Shown in pieces: positions 56,993 through 64,000 of a DNA stretch of 64,000 nt. The position numbers were made by a program, and so were the translations under genes. Source of the DNA: Advenella mandrilli (GTDB taxonomy: Bacteria; Pseudomonadota; Gammaproteobacteria; Burkholderiales; Burkholderiaceae_B). Where the stretch lies: assembly GCF_016595155.1 (NCBI RefSeq), contig NZ_JAENGP010000003.1, positions 219,459 through 283,458 of the forward strand, read 5' to 3'. The first letter of the stretch is position 1. Each line of letters starts with the position of its first letter. The notes under the pieces were generated by a model that was not told where the DNA came from, made no database searches, and saw only the letters and a program-made list of their open reading frames with translations.

Positions 56993-58117
56993 ATGCCCAA
57001 CTTCAAAAACATTTATCGCCTGGGAATCAAGGAATTCTGGAGTTTAATCAGAGATCCGATTCTGTTATTCCTGATTGTCTATACCTTTACCGTTTCTGTT
57101 TATACCGCCGCCACGGCCATGCCCGAAACCCTGCATGGCGCACCCATCGCGATTGTTGATGAAGACCGTTCCCCGCTATCGGGCCGGATTGCCAGTGCAT
57201 TTTTCCCGCCACGTTTTACGCATCCGGAAATGATTTCCATTAATGAGATGGACGCTGGCATGGACGAAGGCCGTTTCACCTTTGCCCTTAATATCCCCCC
57301 TAACTTCCAGAAAGACGTGCTGGCCGGCAAACAGCCCGAAATCCAGCTAAATGTGGATGCCACCCGAATGTCACAAGCCTTTACCGGCAGCGGATACATC
57401 CAGCAGATTATCAATAGCGAAACGACAGAATTCGTCCAGGGCTATAAAGCCACCGAGGCGCCCATGGTTGATCTGGCCATGCGCATGCGCTTTAATCCAA
57501 CGCTTGAGCGTGCCTGGTTTGGTGCCTTAATGGAAATCATCAACAGCATCACCATGCTTTCCATTATCCTGACCGGGGCCGCGCTTATTCGCGAACGCGA
57601 ACACGGTACGATTGAACACCTGCTGGTCATGCCCGTAACACCCACCGAAATCATGCTGTCCAAAATATGGTCAATGGGCCTGGTTGTCCTGGTCTCGTCA
57701 GCCTTTTCACTGCAGATCATTGTGCAAGACGGGTTGGCTATTCCCATTGAAGGTTCAATTCTGCTTTTTCTTGCTGGTGCGGCCCTGCATCTGTTTGCCA
57801 CTACGTCGATGGGTATATTCATGGCCACCCTATCACGCAATATGCCCCAGTTCGGACTGTTAATGGTGCTTGTCCTGCTGCCGCTGCAAATGCTTTCGGG
57901 CGGCAGTACGCCACGGGAAAGCATGCCACAGTTTGTCCAAGACATCATGCTGCTGGCCCCTACCACGCACTTTGTCTCATTAGGCCAGGCCATCCTTTAT
58001 CGAGGCGCAGACTTTGCTGTTGTATGGCCCCAATTTCTGTCCCTGTTTATTATTGGCTTGATCCTGTTCCTGTTCTCGCTTAATCGTTTCCGGAAAATGC
58101 TTAGTCAAATGTCCTGA
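56993..58117 (+). CDS. ABC-2 type permease (YhhJ-like)
   Basis: A 374-aa inner-membrane permease with one N-terminal helix (ILLFLIVYTFTVSVYTAA), a large periplasmic part and five C-terminal helices containing LIREREHGTIEHLLVMPVTP, the signature of ABC-2 exporters. It is the partner of the RbbA-like permease half, so the complex would be a heterodimer driven by the two fused ATPase domains. It is the last gene of the operon. Confidence 0.9.
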   Translation: MPNFKNIYRLGIKEFWSLIRDPILLFLIVYTFTVSVYTAATAMPETLHGAPIAIVDEDRSPLSGRIASAFFPPRFTHPEMISINEMDAGMDEGRFTFALNIPPNFQKDVLAGKQPEIQLNVDATRMSQAFTGSGYIQQIINSETTEFVQGYKATEAPMVDLAMRMRFNPTLERAWFGALMEIINSITMLSIILTGAALIREREHGTIEHLLVMPVTPTEIMLSKIWSMGLVVLVSSAFSLQIIVQDGLAIPIEGSILLFLAGAALHLFATTSMGIFMATLSRNMPQFGLLMVLVLLPLQMLSGGSTPRESMPQFVQDIMLLAPTTHFVSLGQAILYRGADFAVVWPQFLSLFIIGLILFLFSLNRFRKMLSQMS

Positions 58118-58209
58118 TGTTACCCTGTATTGGACCTGATAACGACGACCTATTTCTTGTCCAGACCTACCGTAGCACGATCGGAATCAGACTGTATTAT
58201 GAACTACCG

Positions 58210-58235
58210 CCACCTAACCAGTAAGGTTCAGGTGG
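58210..58235. terminator. weak terminator candidate between convergent genes
   Basis: CCACCTAACC (58210-58219) pairs with GGTT and AGGTGG (58225-58235) with one bulged base. There is no T-run, so the function is uncertain. Confidence 0.35.
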
Positions 58236-58251
58236 GGGAATGCAGCGGGAC

Positions 58252-59100
58252 TTATTCAAACTGTGCCCGTAACATTTTAAAAATATGTAAAACCAATGGG
58301 TTGATCGTGTCTTTTCGAGTCAGCAACCGGTAAGTCACCAAGGGTAATGCCGGCAAACCTTCTGATTCAGCCAGAACCCTCATATCAGGCCCAAGAAACT
58401 CGACACTGCGGGCCGTTACACCCAACCCGGCCCGAACAGCCGCCTTGATACCTGCCAAAGATGGCGCCAGATAATTAATACGCCATTGCGTCTGGCTTTG
58501 CGTAAGCGCGGTTAATGCAAGTTGCCGGAAGATGCTGGGTTCATCGGCCAGAATCAAAGGCAAGGTGGCCCCCCGGCTAAAAGGAAAATCTGCCGCGCAT
58601 ATCCACACCGTCGGAGAGGTACGCACCACAAAACCACTCAATCCAGGCGCTTCGCGTGTGGAAATCGTCATGTCAATATCACCGGATGCCAGCTGCTCCA
58701 TCAAGGCAGGACTACGATCAACCTGAATATCCAGTTTTACTTTAGGCGCATGACGCGCTATATGGGTAAGCACGATTGGCAAAATGGTATCCGCCACATC
58801 AAAGGTCGCACCAAAACGAATATGCCCTTCCACTTGCTGCTGCCCTAGCGTGCGTAAGACTTCATCATTAATCGCCAGCAAACGCCGGGCATACATGGTC
58901 AGTTGTTTGCCTTGAACCGTCAGCTCCCTGTGCCGGCCCCGTTTTTCAAATAACGGATACCCTATCTGGGATTCCAGCCTTTGCATTTGCTGGCTGATGG
59001 CAGATTGTGTTTTGAACAATACCGCTGCCGCACCAGAAAATGTATTAGTTTTTTCGACAGTAACCAGTGTGCGCAACAAACCCAGATCCAGGTTATTCAT
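58252..59100 (-). CDS. LysR-family regulator, divergent from the thiol dioxygenase
   Basis: A 282-aa LysR protein with the opening LDLGLLRTLVTVEKTNTFSG and helix-turn-helix in AAAVLFKTQSAISQQMQRLE. The effector domain is complete, ending at residue 282. It is divergent from the cysteine-dioxygenase-like gene with a long palindrome between them, so it probably controls that operon and itself. Confidence 0.88.
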   Translation of the reverse strand: MNNLDLGLLRTLVTVEKTNTFSGAAAVLFKTQSAISQQMQRLESQIGYPLFEKRGRHRELTVQGKQLTMYARRLLAINDEVLRTLGQQQVEGHIRFGATFDVADTILPIVLTHIARHAPKVKLDIQVDRSPALMEQLASGDIDMTISTREAPGLSGFVVRTSPTVWICAADFPFSRGATLPLILADEPSIFRQLALTALTQSQTQWRINYLAPSLAGIKAAVRAGLGVTARSVEFLGPDMRVLAESEGLPALPLVTYRLLTRKDTINPLVLHIFKMLRAQFE

Positions 59101-59143
59101 AGGGAGTAGTAATATAAAAAATCATTAAAAAAAGAAAATACCG

Positions 59144-59176
59144 GGTTAATTCATTAGGATCCCTAATATATTAACC
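59144..59176. promoter_or_regulatory. 33-bp nested palindrome, probable LysR operator
   Basis: GGTTAAT-tc-ATTAGG-atc-CCTAAT-at-ATTAACC: two sets of perfectly matched arms (7 and 6 bp) around one centre at 59160. It lies between the divergent LysR gene and the cupin gene. Confidence 0.7.
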
Positions 59177-59243
59177 AAGATTTTTAATTAGTCAATGCTT
59201 GCGAAAATTACTATACTTTATAAAAGTCACAGGAGAACCACTC

Positions 59244-59822
59244 ATGAGCAGTAACAATGGCAAGCAAAATGCCATCAATGCTTTCATAACCCTAGCCAAA
59301 CAGCAAACAACCCCAGAGCCAAATCGTCAAGGTCTGGAGTCCGTGCGTGAAGGCCTGATCAATCTGGCCGCCAATAAAAGCTGGTGGTCAGAAGCAGACT
59401 ATCCAGCGCCAGAAGGCGAAGAATTGCAAGCCCGCTATTTAATTCATTCAGAACCCGACAACAGCTTTGCCCTGTATCTTAATGTGATGAAGCCTGGCAA
59501 GAAAATCGTGCCGCATAACCATACAACATGGGCCTGTATTGCCGCTGTAGAGGGCACCGAAAGCAATTATTTGTACGACCGCACCGATAATGGCAGCATT
59601 AGCGGAAAAGCCAATCTCGTTCAAACGGCCATCAAAAGCATCGGCCCCGGTGAAGGCATCGCCTTAATGCCTGATGACATTCACGCCGTTCGCATTGAAG
59701 ACAGCCTGATCCGCCACCTGCATATGTATGGCAAGGCACTGGAAACACTTACCGAAAGGCTGGCCTTTGATGTAGAAAACAATAGCTGCAAAATCATGGA
59801 TATCGGTGTTAAAACCCGTTAG
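59244..59822 (+). CDS. cysteine dioxygenase-family cupin (thiol dioxygenase)
   Basis: A 192-aa cupin. The iron ligands of thiol dioxygenases are visible as HNH in IVPHNHTTWACI and His in PDDIHAVRIED. Such enzymes oxidise cysteine or 3-mercaptopropionate to the sulfinate with O2. Which thiol is used cannot be told. ATG 59244 has AGGAGA about 7 nt upstream and is preferred to the earlier codon at 59199. It precedes a rhodanese-type gene by 53 bp, suggesting a thiol-sulfur catabolic operon. Confidence 0.85.
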   Translation: MSSNNGKQNAINAFITLAKQQTTPEPNRQGLESVREGLINLAANKSWWSEADYPAPEGEELQARYLIHSEPDNSFALYLNVMKPGKKIVPHNHTTWACIAAVEGTESNYLYDRTDNGSISGKANLVQTAIKSIGPGEGIALMPDDIHAVRIEDSLIRHLHMYGKALETLTERLAFDVENNSCKIMDIGVKTR

Positions 59823-59875
59823 GGCAATTAACACCTGCAAAACCTTTCACTTCCAGATTCACCTTTCTATGAACA

Positions 59876-61471
59876 ATGAAAACAATTGATGCCAAATTGC
59901 TGAAAAGCTGGATTCATGATGAACATGAAATAGCCGTACTGGATGTGCGTGAACACGGCCAATACGGAGAGAACCACCTTTTCTTTGCCGTTTCTTTACC
60001 CTATAGCGTGCTCGAACTGCATGTCAGAATACTTGTACCCCGTAAAAACACGCGTATTGTTGTTTATGCAGACCATAGCGGTGAATCAGTCGTGAAGGCT
60101 GCTGCCCAGGCCTTACAACGACTGGGCTATGCCCATATTCATATCCTGCAAGGAGGTATTCAAGCTTGGCAAGCGGCTGGATACGCCACCTTTGCCGGGG
60201 TCTACTTACCCAGTAAAACTTTTGGTGAACTGGCCGAGCACATCTATCAAACACCGCCTATTAGCGCCCGGCAATTGTATGAGCAGATACAATCCGAAAA
60301 GTCCAACCTGGTTATTCTGGATGGTCGCCCCATACAGGAATACCAGAAAATGAATATACCGGGCTCTATCTGCTGCCCCAACGGAGAGCTTGCCCTGCGC
60401 GCCCGTCAAATTGCACCTGATCCATCAACGACAATCGTCATCAATTGCGCGGGGCGCACTCGCAGCATTATTGGCGCCCAAACCCTGATCAATCTTGGCA
60501 TTCCCAACCCCGTTTATGCACTTGAAAACGGCACTCAGGGTTGGTATCTGTCAGGCTATGAACTGGAACACCAGTCAGACCGGTTTTATCCGGAGCAAAT
60601 CAATCCAGACTTGCTCGCTGATGCCAAGCAAAGCGCAAATAATCTGCTCAAAAAATTCGAGCTGCAAACAATTTCATTCCAGCAACTAAAAATCTGGCAA
60701 GAAGAATCAAATCGAACCACATACCTATTTGATGTGCGAACCGCTCAGGAATATGATAAAAGCCAGCTATCATCCGCTATACGGCATGCCCCAGGAGGGC
60801 AGCTGATTCAGGCAACCGACGAATATATTGGCGTCAGGAAGGCCCGCATCGTTTTAGCCGATTTTGACCAAATTCGGGCTCCTGTGATAGCCAGCTGGCT
60901 CAAACAGCTTGGCTGGGAAGTATATCTACTGGCAGACACCGATAAACTGGCAACAATAACGGTACAAATGGATGAAGGCCCTGTTGTGGTACATTCCCAA
61001 GCACTTTCTTCCGAGGATACCGTTAACTTCATCAAACGGTATCCGCAGGTTAGTATCCTGGACTGCAGGTCCAGTACGCAATTCCGTTCTGTTCATTTAA
61101 AGCATGCACAATGGGTCATTCGCCCCACCCTGTTCAAGCATGCCCCCAGTAATAAACAGGCACCTGTACTGTTACTGGGTACTGACAATAATACAACGGC
61201 ACTATTGGCCACTGATATGGTAAACGCAGGGTATCAGAATATTCAGCAGGCAATATTTAATCCTTCTTTTTTTGAAGCGGCAGGCCTACCCCTGGAAAGG
61301 CAAAGCAACGTCCCACCCGATGCGGAATGCATTGATTTTCTGTTTTTTGTTCATGACAGACATAACGGCAACAAAGAGGCAGCCAAAAAATATCTAGAAT
61401 GGGAAACCAATCTTGTATCGCAAATAGATGAAGAAGAAAGAAATACCTTCAATTTTAATTTGTCTGCTTAA
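59876..61471 (+). CDS. multidomain rhodanese-like protein (four repeats, one with catalytic Cys)
   Basis: A 531-aa protein of four rhodanese-like domains at about 8-105, 127-230, 263-355 and 380-470. Each has the LDVRE-type strand (VLDVREHGQY, ILDGRPIQEY, LFDVRTAQEY, ILDCRSSTQF). Only the second has the active-site Cys, Cys-191 in VINCAGRTRS; at the same place the others read VYADHSGES, LADFDQIRA and LLGTDNNTT. The C-terminus ends with a conserved-looking FFVHDRHNGNKEAAKKYLEW segment. It probably moves sulfane sulfur from the dioxygenase pathway; the inactive repeats may bind substrate or partners (inference). Confidence 0.88.
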   Translation: MKTIDAKLLKSWIHDEHEIAVLDVREHGQYGENHLFFAVSLPYSVLELHVRILVPRKNTRIVVYADHSGESVVKAAAQALQRLGYAHIHILQGGIQAWQAAGYATFAGVYLPSKTFGELAEHIYQTPPISARQLYEQIQSEKSNLVILDGRPIQEYQKMNIPGSICCPNGELALRARQIAPDPSTTIVINCAGRTRSIIGAQTLINLGIPNPVYALENGTQGWYLSGYELEHQSDRFYPEQINPDLLADAKQSANNLLKKFELQTISFQQLKIWQEESNRTTYLFDVRTAQEYDKSQLSSAIRHAPGGQLIQATDEYIGVRKARIVLADFDQIRAPVIASWLKQLGWEVYLLADTDKLATITVQMDEGPVVVHSQALSSEDTVNFIKRYPQVSILDCRSSTQFRSVHLKHAQWVIRPTLFKHAPSNKQAPVLLLGTDNNTTALLATDMVNAGYQNIQQAIFNPSFFEAAGLPLERQSNVPPDAECIDFLFFVHDRHNGNKEAAKKYLEWETNLVSQIDEEERNTFNFNLSA

Positions 61472-61544
61472 GGAAGCAGTACGTTTGAAATAAACAAACT
61501 GCCTAGCACGCACCTGAAGTAAGCAAGCTAGGTAGCACAAGCAT

Positions 61545-61572
61545 AAAAAAACGGGCACGGGCCCGTTTTTTT
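61545..61572 (+). terminator. intrinsic terminator after the rhodanese gene
   Basis: AAAAAAACGGG-cacggg-CCCGTTTTTTT, an 11-bp stem with T-run. Confidence 0.9.
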
Positions 61573-61594
61573 ATGTCTGATTTTTACTAGCGCT

Positions 61595-61618
61595 GTAAGC
61601 GTTCGGTAATCCCACATT
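61595..61618 (+). repeat. IS66 terminal inverted repeat, left
   Basis: It begins GTAAGC and shares about 17 of 24 positions with the other end, including GTAAGC, CGGTAA and CCAC. Confidence 0.75.
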
Positions 61619-61648
61619 GACTTGGCCGCGTAAGCGGCCAATATTCTT

Positions 61649-62933
61649 TCAAGCACCCGTTGCCGGTGCCCAGTGGTGCGGCAACAATTCCTCAATATCG
61701 CTGTTCTGTTGCGTCGGTAAACGCATCAAGACATCTTTCAGATAGGCATACGGATCGTGGCCGTTGAGCTTGGCCGATTGAATCAGGCTCATGACGGCCG
61801 CCTCCCGTTGGCCCGCCCGCAAGGAACCGGCGAAGAGCCAGTTCTTGCGACCAATCGCGATGGGCCGAATCTGATTTTCAATCCGGTTATTATCAATCGG
61901 TAACTGGCCATCATCCAGATAACGGGTCAGCGTCACCCAGCGTTTCAGGCTGTAATCCAGCGCCCTGGCAATGCCGGTATTATCAGGCACTTTCTGGCGA
62001 TGTGCCAGCACCCAGGCATGCAGGGCATCGGCCACTGGCCGAGCCCGCTGTTGGCGTAATTGCAAGCGTTCTGCTGCTGACAGGCCTTTGGCCTGTCGCT
62101 CCACCTCGTAGAGCTGACCCATCAATTGCAGGGCCTGTTCGGCCAACTGGCTTTGATTGGCCTGCTGTAAATCAAAGAACTTGCGGCGGGCATGCGCCAT
62201 GCAACCCACCTCGGTAATGCCCTGGGTAAAGCAGACTTTATAACCGGTGTAATCATCACAGACCAGATGGCCTTGCCAATCCCCGAAGAAGCGGCGGGCA
62301 TGTTCACCGGCACGCCCTTCGGTAAAGTCATAGATCACGGCATTCAAGGGTGCGGTGTCGCTGCTGGTATAGGCCCACAGGTAAGCGCGTTTCGTATTTT
62401 TCTGGCCCGGTTGCAGCATTAAGACTGGGATCTCATCGGCGTGCAAGACAGCTTGCTCCAACAACAAACGCCGTAACGCAGCCACCAGCGGTTGCAGGCG
62501 TACACCACACACACCGACCCATTCAGCCAGGGTAGAACGCGCCAGCCTAACACCGGCACGGGCAAAGATCTGCTCCTGCCGATACAACGGCAGATGATCC
62601 GCATATTTGGCCACCAGCACCTGGGACAGCAAGCCCGGCGTCGGGATGCCCTTGTCGATGATATGGGCGGGCAATGGGGCCAGGGTTATTGGCTCGCAGT
62701 CACGGCAGGCCCATTTGCCATGAATGTGACGCTCAACCGTAAAGTTGCCCGAAAACCGCAATCTCATGCGTGAGCTTACGAATGTGGGCGTCTTTAAACT
62801 GATTATCCTGACCCAAATAAGTCACATCTTTGGTGAGGTGTTCGACGTTCCCCATCAATTGCCGAACCAGCGCGCGTAGTGCGTGCTCGTCCAGTTGATC
62901 CAGATCGGGAGGGGAAACAGTCGTCTTTGTCAT
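61649..62933 (-). pseudogene. tnpC: IS66 transposase TnpC, internal deletion with frameshift
   Basis: The N-terminal part (from ATG 62933, MTKTTVSPPDLDQLDEHAL to KLTHEIAVFGQLYG) ends in a stop near 62733. The large C-terminal part continues in another frame, 61649-62767, from FTVERHIHGKWACRDC to the end; it holds the DDE region (LHADEIPVL, HLVCDDYTGYK, LPIDNNRIENQIRP) and the normal C-terminus. Compared with IS66 transposases (about 510-530 aa) roughly 100 residues between the two parts are missing, including the usual FGxxSEK segment. The junction is near 62762. It is probably inactive. Confidence 0.85.
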
Positions 62934-62997
62934 GGGGTGCAGTATGCCATAACGGGCCTGCCTGAACCATCGGTATCTCACCGGATTGCCAGCCGGT

Positions 62998-63330
62998 TTA
63001 CAGCAGCGTGATCGCCGCATCAGCCCCCAGGCGTTGCCAGGGCAGCCCCATCAGCAAGGCCTGTACCTGTTCAGTGCTTAACGGGCATTGCGTTGTGTCC
63101 GCCTGCGCCCAGTTAAAGCGTCCCTGGTGTAAACGCCGCACGGTCAGCCAGATGCCCAGGCCATCATGCACCAGCACCTTTAAACGGGTGCCCCGTTTAT
63201 TACTGAACAGATAGGCCTGATGCGGTTGTGCGCTACCGAAAACCTGTACCACCCGGGCCAGCAAAGTGTCCATACCCGCGCGCATGTCAATGGGCTCCAC
63301 CGCCAGCCAGACTTGGTCGATACGGATCAT
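62998..63330 (-). CDS. tnpB: IS66-family accessory protein TnpB
   Basis: A 110-aa protein of the IS66 Orf2 family, with VWLAVEPIDMRAGMDTL at the N-terminus and AYLFSNKRGTRLKVLVHDGLG in the middle, both diagnostic. It is intact and overlaps tnpA by 4 bp. It is required with TnpA and TnpC for IS66 transposition. Confidence 0.93.
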   Translation of the reverse strand: MIRIDQVWLAVEPIDMRAGMDTLLARVVQVFGSAQPHQAYLFSNKRGTRLKVLVHDGLGIWLTVRRLHQGRFNWAQADTTQCPLSTEQVQALLMGLPWQRLGADAAITLL

Positions 63331-63701
63331 CGCAGTACTTCACGAATAAATGTAGCGCAACCTTGGGCATCATGCAGCGGCCACTGCATGCTCAGGTTGA
63401 TCTGCTTGCCTTGCAGCGTTACTTGAATATGGCCGGCGCTATCTTGTTGGATGGGACGAACCACTTCGGCCGACGTTGGCAAGGCGATAAAAGACGGGGT
63501 TGCCGGTGTCTTTGCTTGCGCCTCGCGTATCCAGCGATGAAGCATGTTGTCATTAATATTGTGTGCCCGGGCAATGGCCGCCACGGAGGTGGCCGGGTCT
63601 TGGCACAAGGCAACCAAATGGGCCTTGAATGCCGGACTGTAAACCCGTCGACGGGATTGCCGTGCCGGTTCTGCGGCAGGTGTCTCTGTTAGATAGTCCA
63701 T
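63327..63701 (-). CDS. tnpA: IS66-family TnpA (helix-turn-helix protein)
   Basis: A protein of 124 aa from the ATG at 63701 (or 133 aa from a GTG at 63728) with a helix-turn-helix of the transposase_8/InsO type: RRVYSPAFKAHLVALCQDP, then SVAAIARAHNINDNMLHRWI. It is the first gene of the element. A 10-bp inverted repeat, TACGTGTCCA with TGGACACGTA (63701-63731), overlaps its start and may be an operator. Confidence 0.88.
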   Translation of the reverse strand: MDYLTETPAAEPARQSRRRVYSPAFKAHLVALCQDPATSVAAIARAHNINDNMLHRWIREAQAKTPATPSFIALPTSAEVVRPIQQDSAGHIQVTLQGKQINLSMQWPLHDAQGCATFIREVLR

Positions 63702-63757
63702 ACGTGTCCATTTAATGATCGTGGACACGTATATTCTCGCTTAATAGCGTGTTTGAA

Positions 63758-63781
63758 AAGGTGGTTTTACCGGAGGCTTAC
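63758..63781 (-). repeat. IS66 terminal inverted repeat, right
   Basis: Read on the minus strand from 63781 it begins GTAAGCCTCCGGTAA. It pairs with the left end at 61595. Confidence 0.75.
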
Positions 63782-63843
63782 ATTACTTGGGCAATCATGG
63801 TTGCATGGCCTTGATGGATACAGCGCCAAAAGCGACAGGCAAT

Positions 63844-63879
63844 AAAAAACCCCTTCAGATATCTCTGAAGGGGTTTTTT
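63844..63879 (-). terminator. rRNA operon terminator
   Basis: AAAAAACCCCTTCAGA-tatc-TCTGAAGGGGTTTTTT, a perfect 16-bp stem with T-run on the minus strand, 12 nt after the 5S gene. Confidence 0.93.
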
Positions 63880-63890
63880 TGAATAAAGAG

Positions 63891-64000
63891 CCTGACGATG
63901 ACCTACTTTCACGGATGTCCATCCACTATCATCGGCGCGAAGGCGTTTCACTGTCCTGTTCGGGAAGGGAAGGAGTGGGTCCACCTTGCTATGGTCGTCA
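63891..64000 (-). rRNA. rrf: 5S ribosomal RNA, 5' end at or just past window edge
   Basis: Read on the minus strand it begins TGACGACCATAGCAAGGTGG and has CCCGAACAGGACAGTGAAACG and GCGCCGATGATAGTGG, then ends GGTCATCGTCAGG, which pairs with the 5' end. About 110 nt are in the window; the first few bases may be outside. The 23S and 16S genes should lie beyond the right edge. Confidence 0.95.

Larger units (their letters stand above)
61595..63781 (-). mobile_element. IS66-family insertion sequence, damaged
   Basis: Three genes in the IS66 order tnpA-tnpB-tnpC on the minus strand lie between imperfect inverted repeats: GTAAGCGTTCGGTAATCCCA starts at 61595, and the other end, read inward on the minus strand from 63781, is GTAAGCCTCCGGTAAAACCA. 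The 8-bp flanks (CTAGCGCT and ATTACTTG) do not match, so no target duplication is seen. tnpC is broken. The copy sits between a terminator and the 5S rRNA end. Confidence 0.88.

Noticed and set aside
58130..58333. 67-codon frame between the export operon and the LysR gene
   Set aside because: It overlaps the end of the LysR gene, has no ribosome site and no recognisable sequence.
61587..63789. Target-site duplication of the IS66 copy
   Set aside because: The 8-bp flanks CTAGCGCT and ATTACTTG do not match, nor do they with a one-base shift.
63778..63984. Open frame on the minus strand at the right end
   Set aside because: It covers the 5S rRNA and its terminator, so it is not a protein gene.
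1..64000. CRISPR array, prophage or toxin-antitoxin system
   Set aside because: I saw no regularly spaced repeats, no phage structural or integrase genes, and no recognisable toxin-antitoxin pair; the IscB hairpins are only two copies 1.46 kb apart.

Overview
The window looks like chromosomal DNA of a betaproteobacterium, most likely from the Alcaligenaceae (order Burkholderiales). This is an inference from gene content: a Bug-type (TctC-like) solute receptor, several LysR regulators, an RND pump with a TetR repressor, and a thiosulfate dehydrogenase. Base composition looks moderate (roughly half G+C) and even, except for an AT-rich stretch near 27.5-28.0 kb. The species cannot be named from the sequence alone.

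Layout. 1-5.1 kb: an RND efflux permease (running off the left edge), its lipoprotein adaptor, and a divergent TetR regulator flanked by two copies of a 15-bp palindrome exactly 60 bp apart. 5.1-12.6 kb: a P-loop protein, LysR regulators, a 2-oxoadipate dioxygenase/decarboxylase (HglS family), a thioredoxin-like protein, and a receptor-aldolase-SDR operon behind a perfect FNR-type box. 12.6-16.0 kb: thiM, a methyltransferase, a promoter plus yybP-ykoY (manganese) riboswitch plus YjbE/TerC-type membrane protein, and panD. 16.0-17.5 kb: a TnpA-less IscB element with a folded upstream RNA region. 17.6-25.1 kb: a DUF2946 protein and copper receptor, then a TtrSR-like two-component system divergent from a triheme cytochrome c and a thiosulfate dehydrogenase. 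25.2-28.2 kb: a YnbA/PlsC/CdsA-like phospholipid operon and a gene-poor region with two tiny ORFs. 28.3-33.9 kb: tenA-thiY-thiX-thiZ under a TPP riboswitch, then ackA and a phosphotransacetylase. 34-42.5 kb: SulP transporter, NRDE protein, ClC channel, LysR/mmsA pair, OmpA-like lipoprotein and an XRE/MmyB-type regulator behind metH. 42.5-50.4 kb: metH, a cobalamin riboswitch, btuB and btuF, then a flavoprotein. 50.5-58.1 kb: folB-ttcA-queF and a four-gene export locus of the yhiI-rbbA-yhhJ type. 58.2-61.5 kb: a LysR gene divergent from a cysteine-dioxygenase-like cupin and a four-domain rhodanese protein, with a 33-bp nested palindrome between them. 61.6-64 kb: a damaged IS66-family insertion and the 5S rRNA end of an rRNA operon.

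Themes. Three classical riboswitches (Mn2+, TPP, cobalamin) each sit before a gene that fits the ligand. Sulfur chemistry recurs: thiosulfate/tetrathionate, thiol dioxygenase with rhodanese, methionine synthase, SulP. The least ordinary item is the compact IscB locus, a probable RNA-guided nuclease with intact catalytic motifs and matching end hairpins, inserted directly after panD. Other points worth attention are the thiosulfate dehydrogenase locus paired with a tetrathionate-type sensor, the mostly cysteine-less rhodanese protein, and the structured leader before a 53-aa unknown protein.
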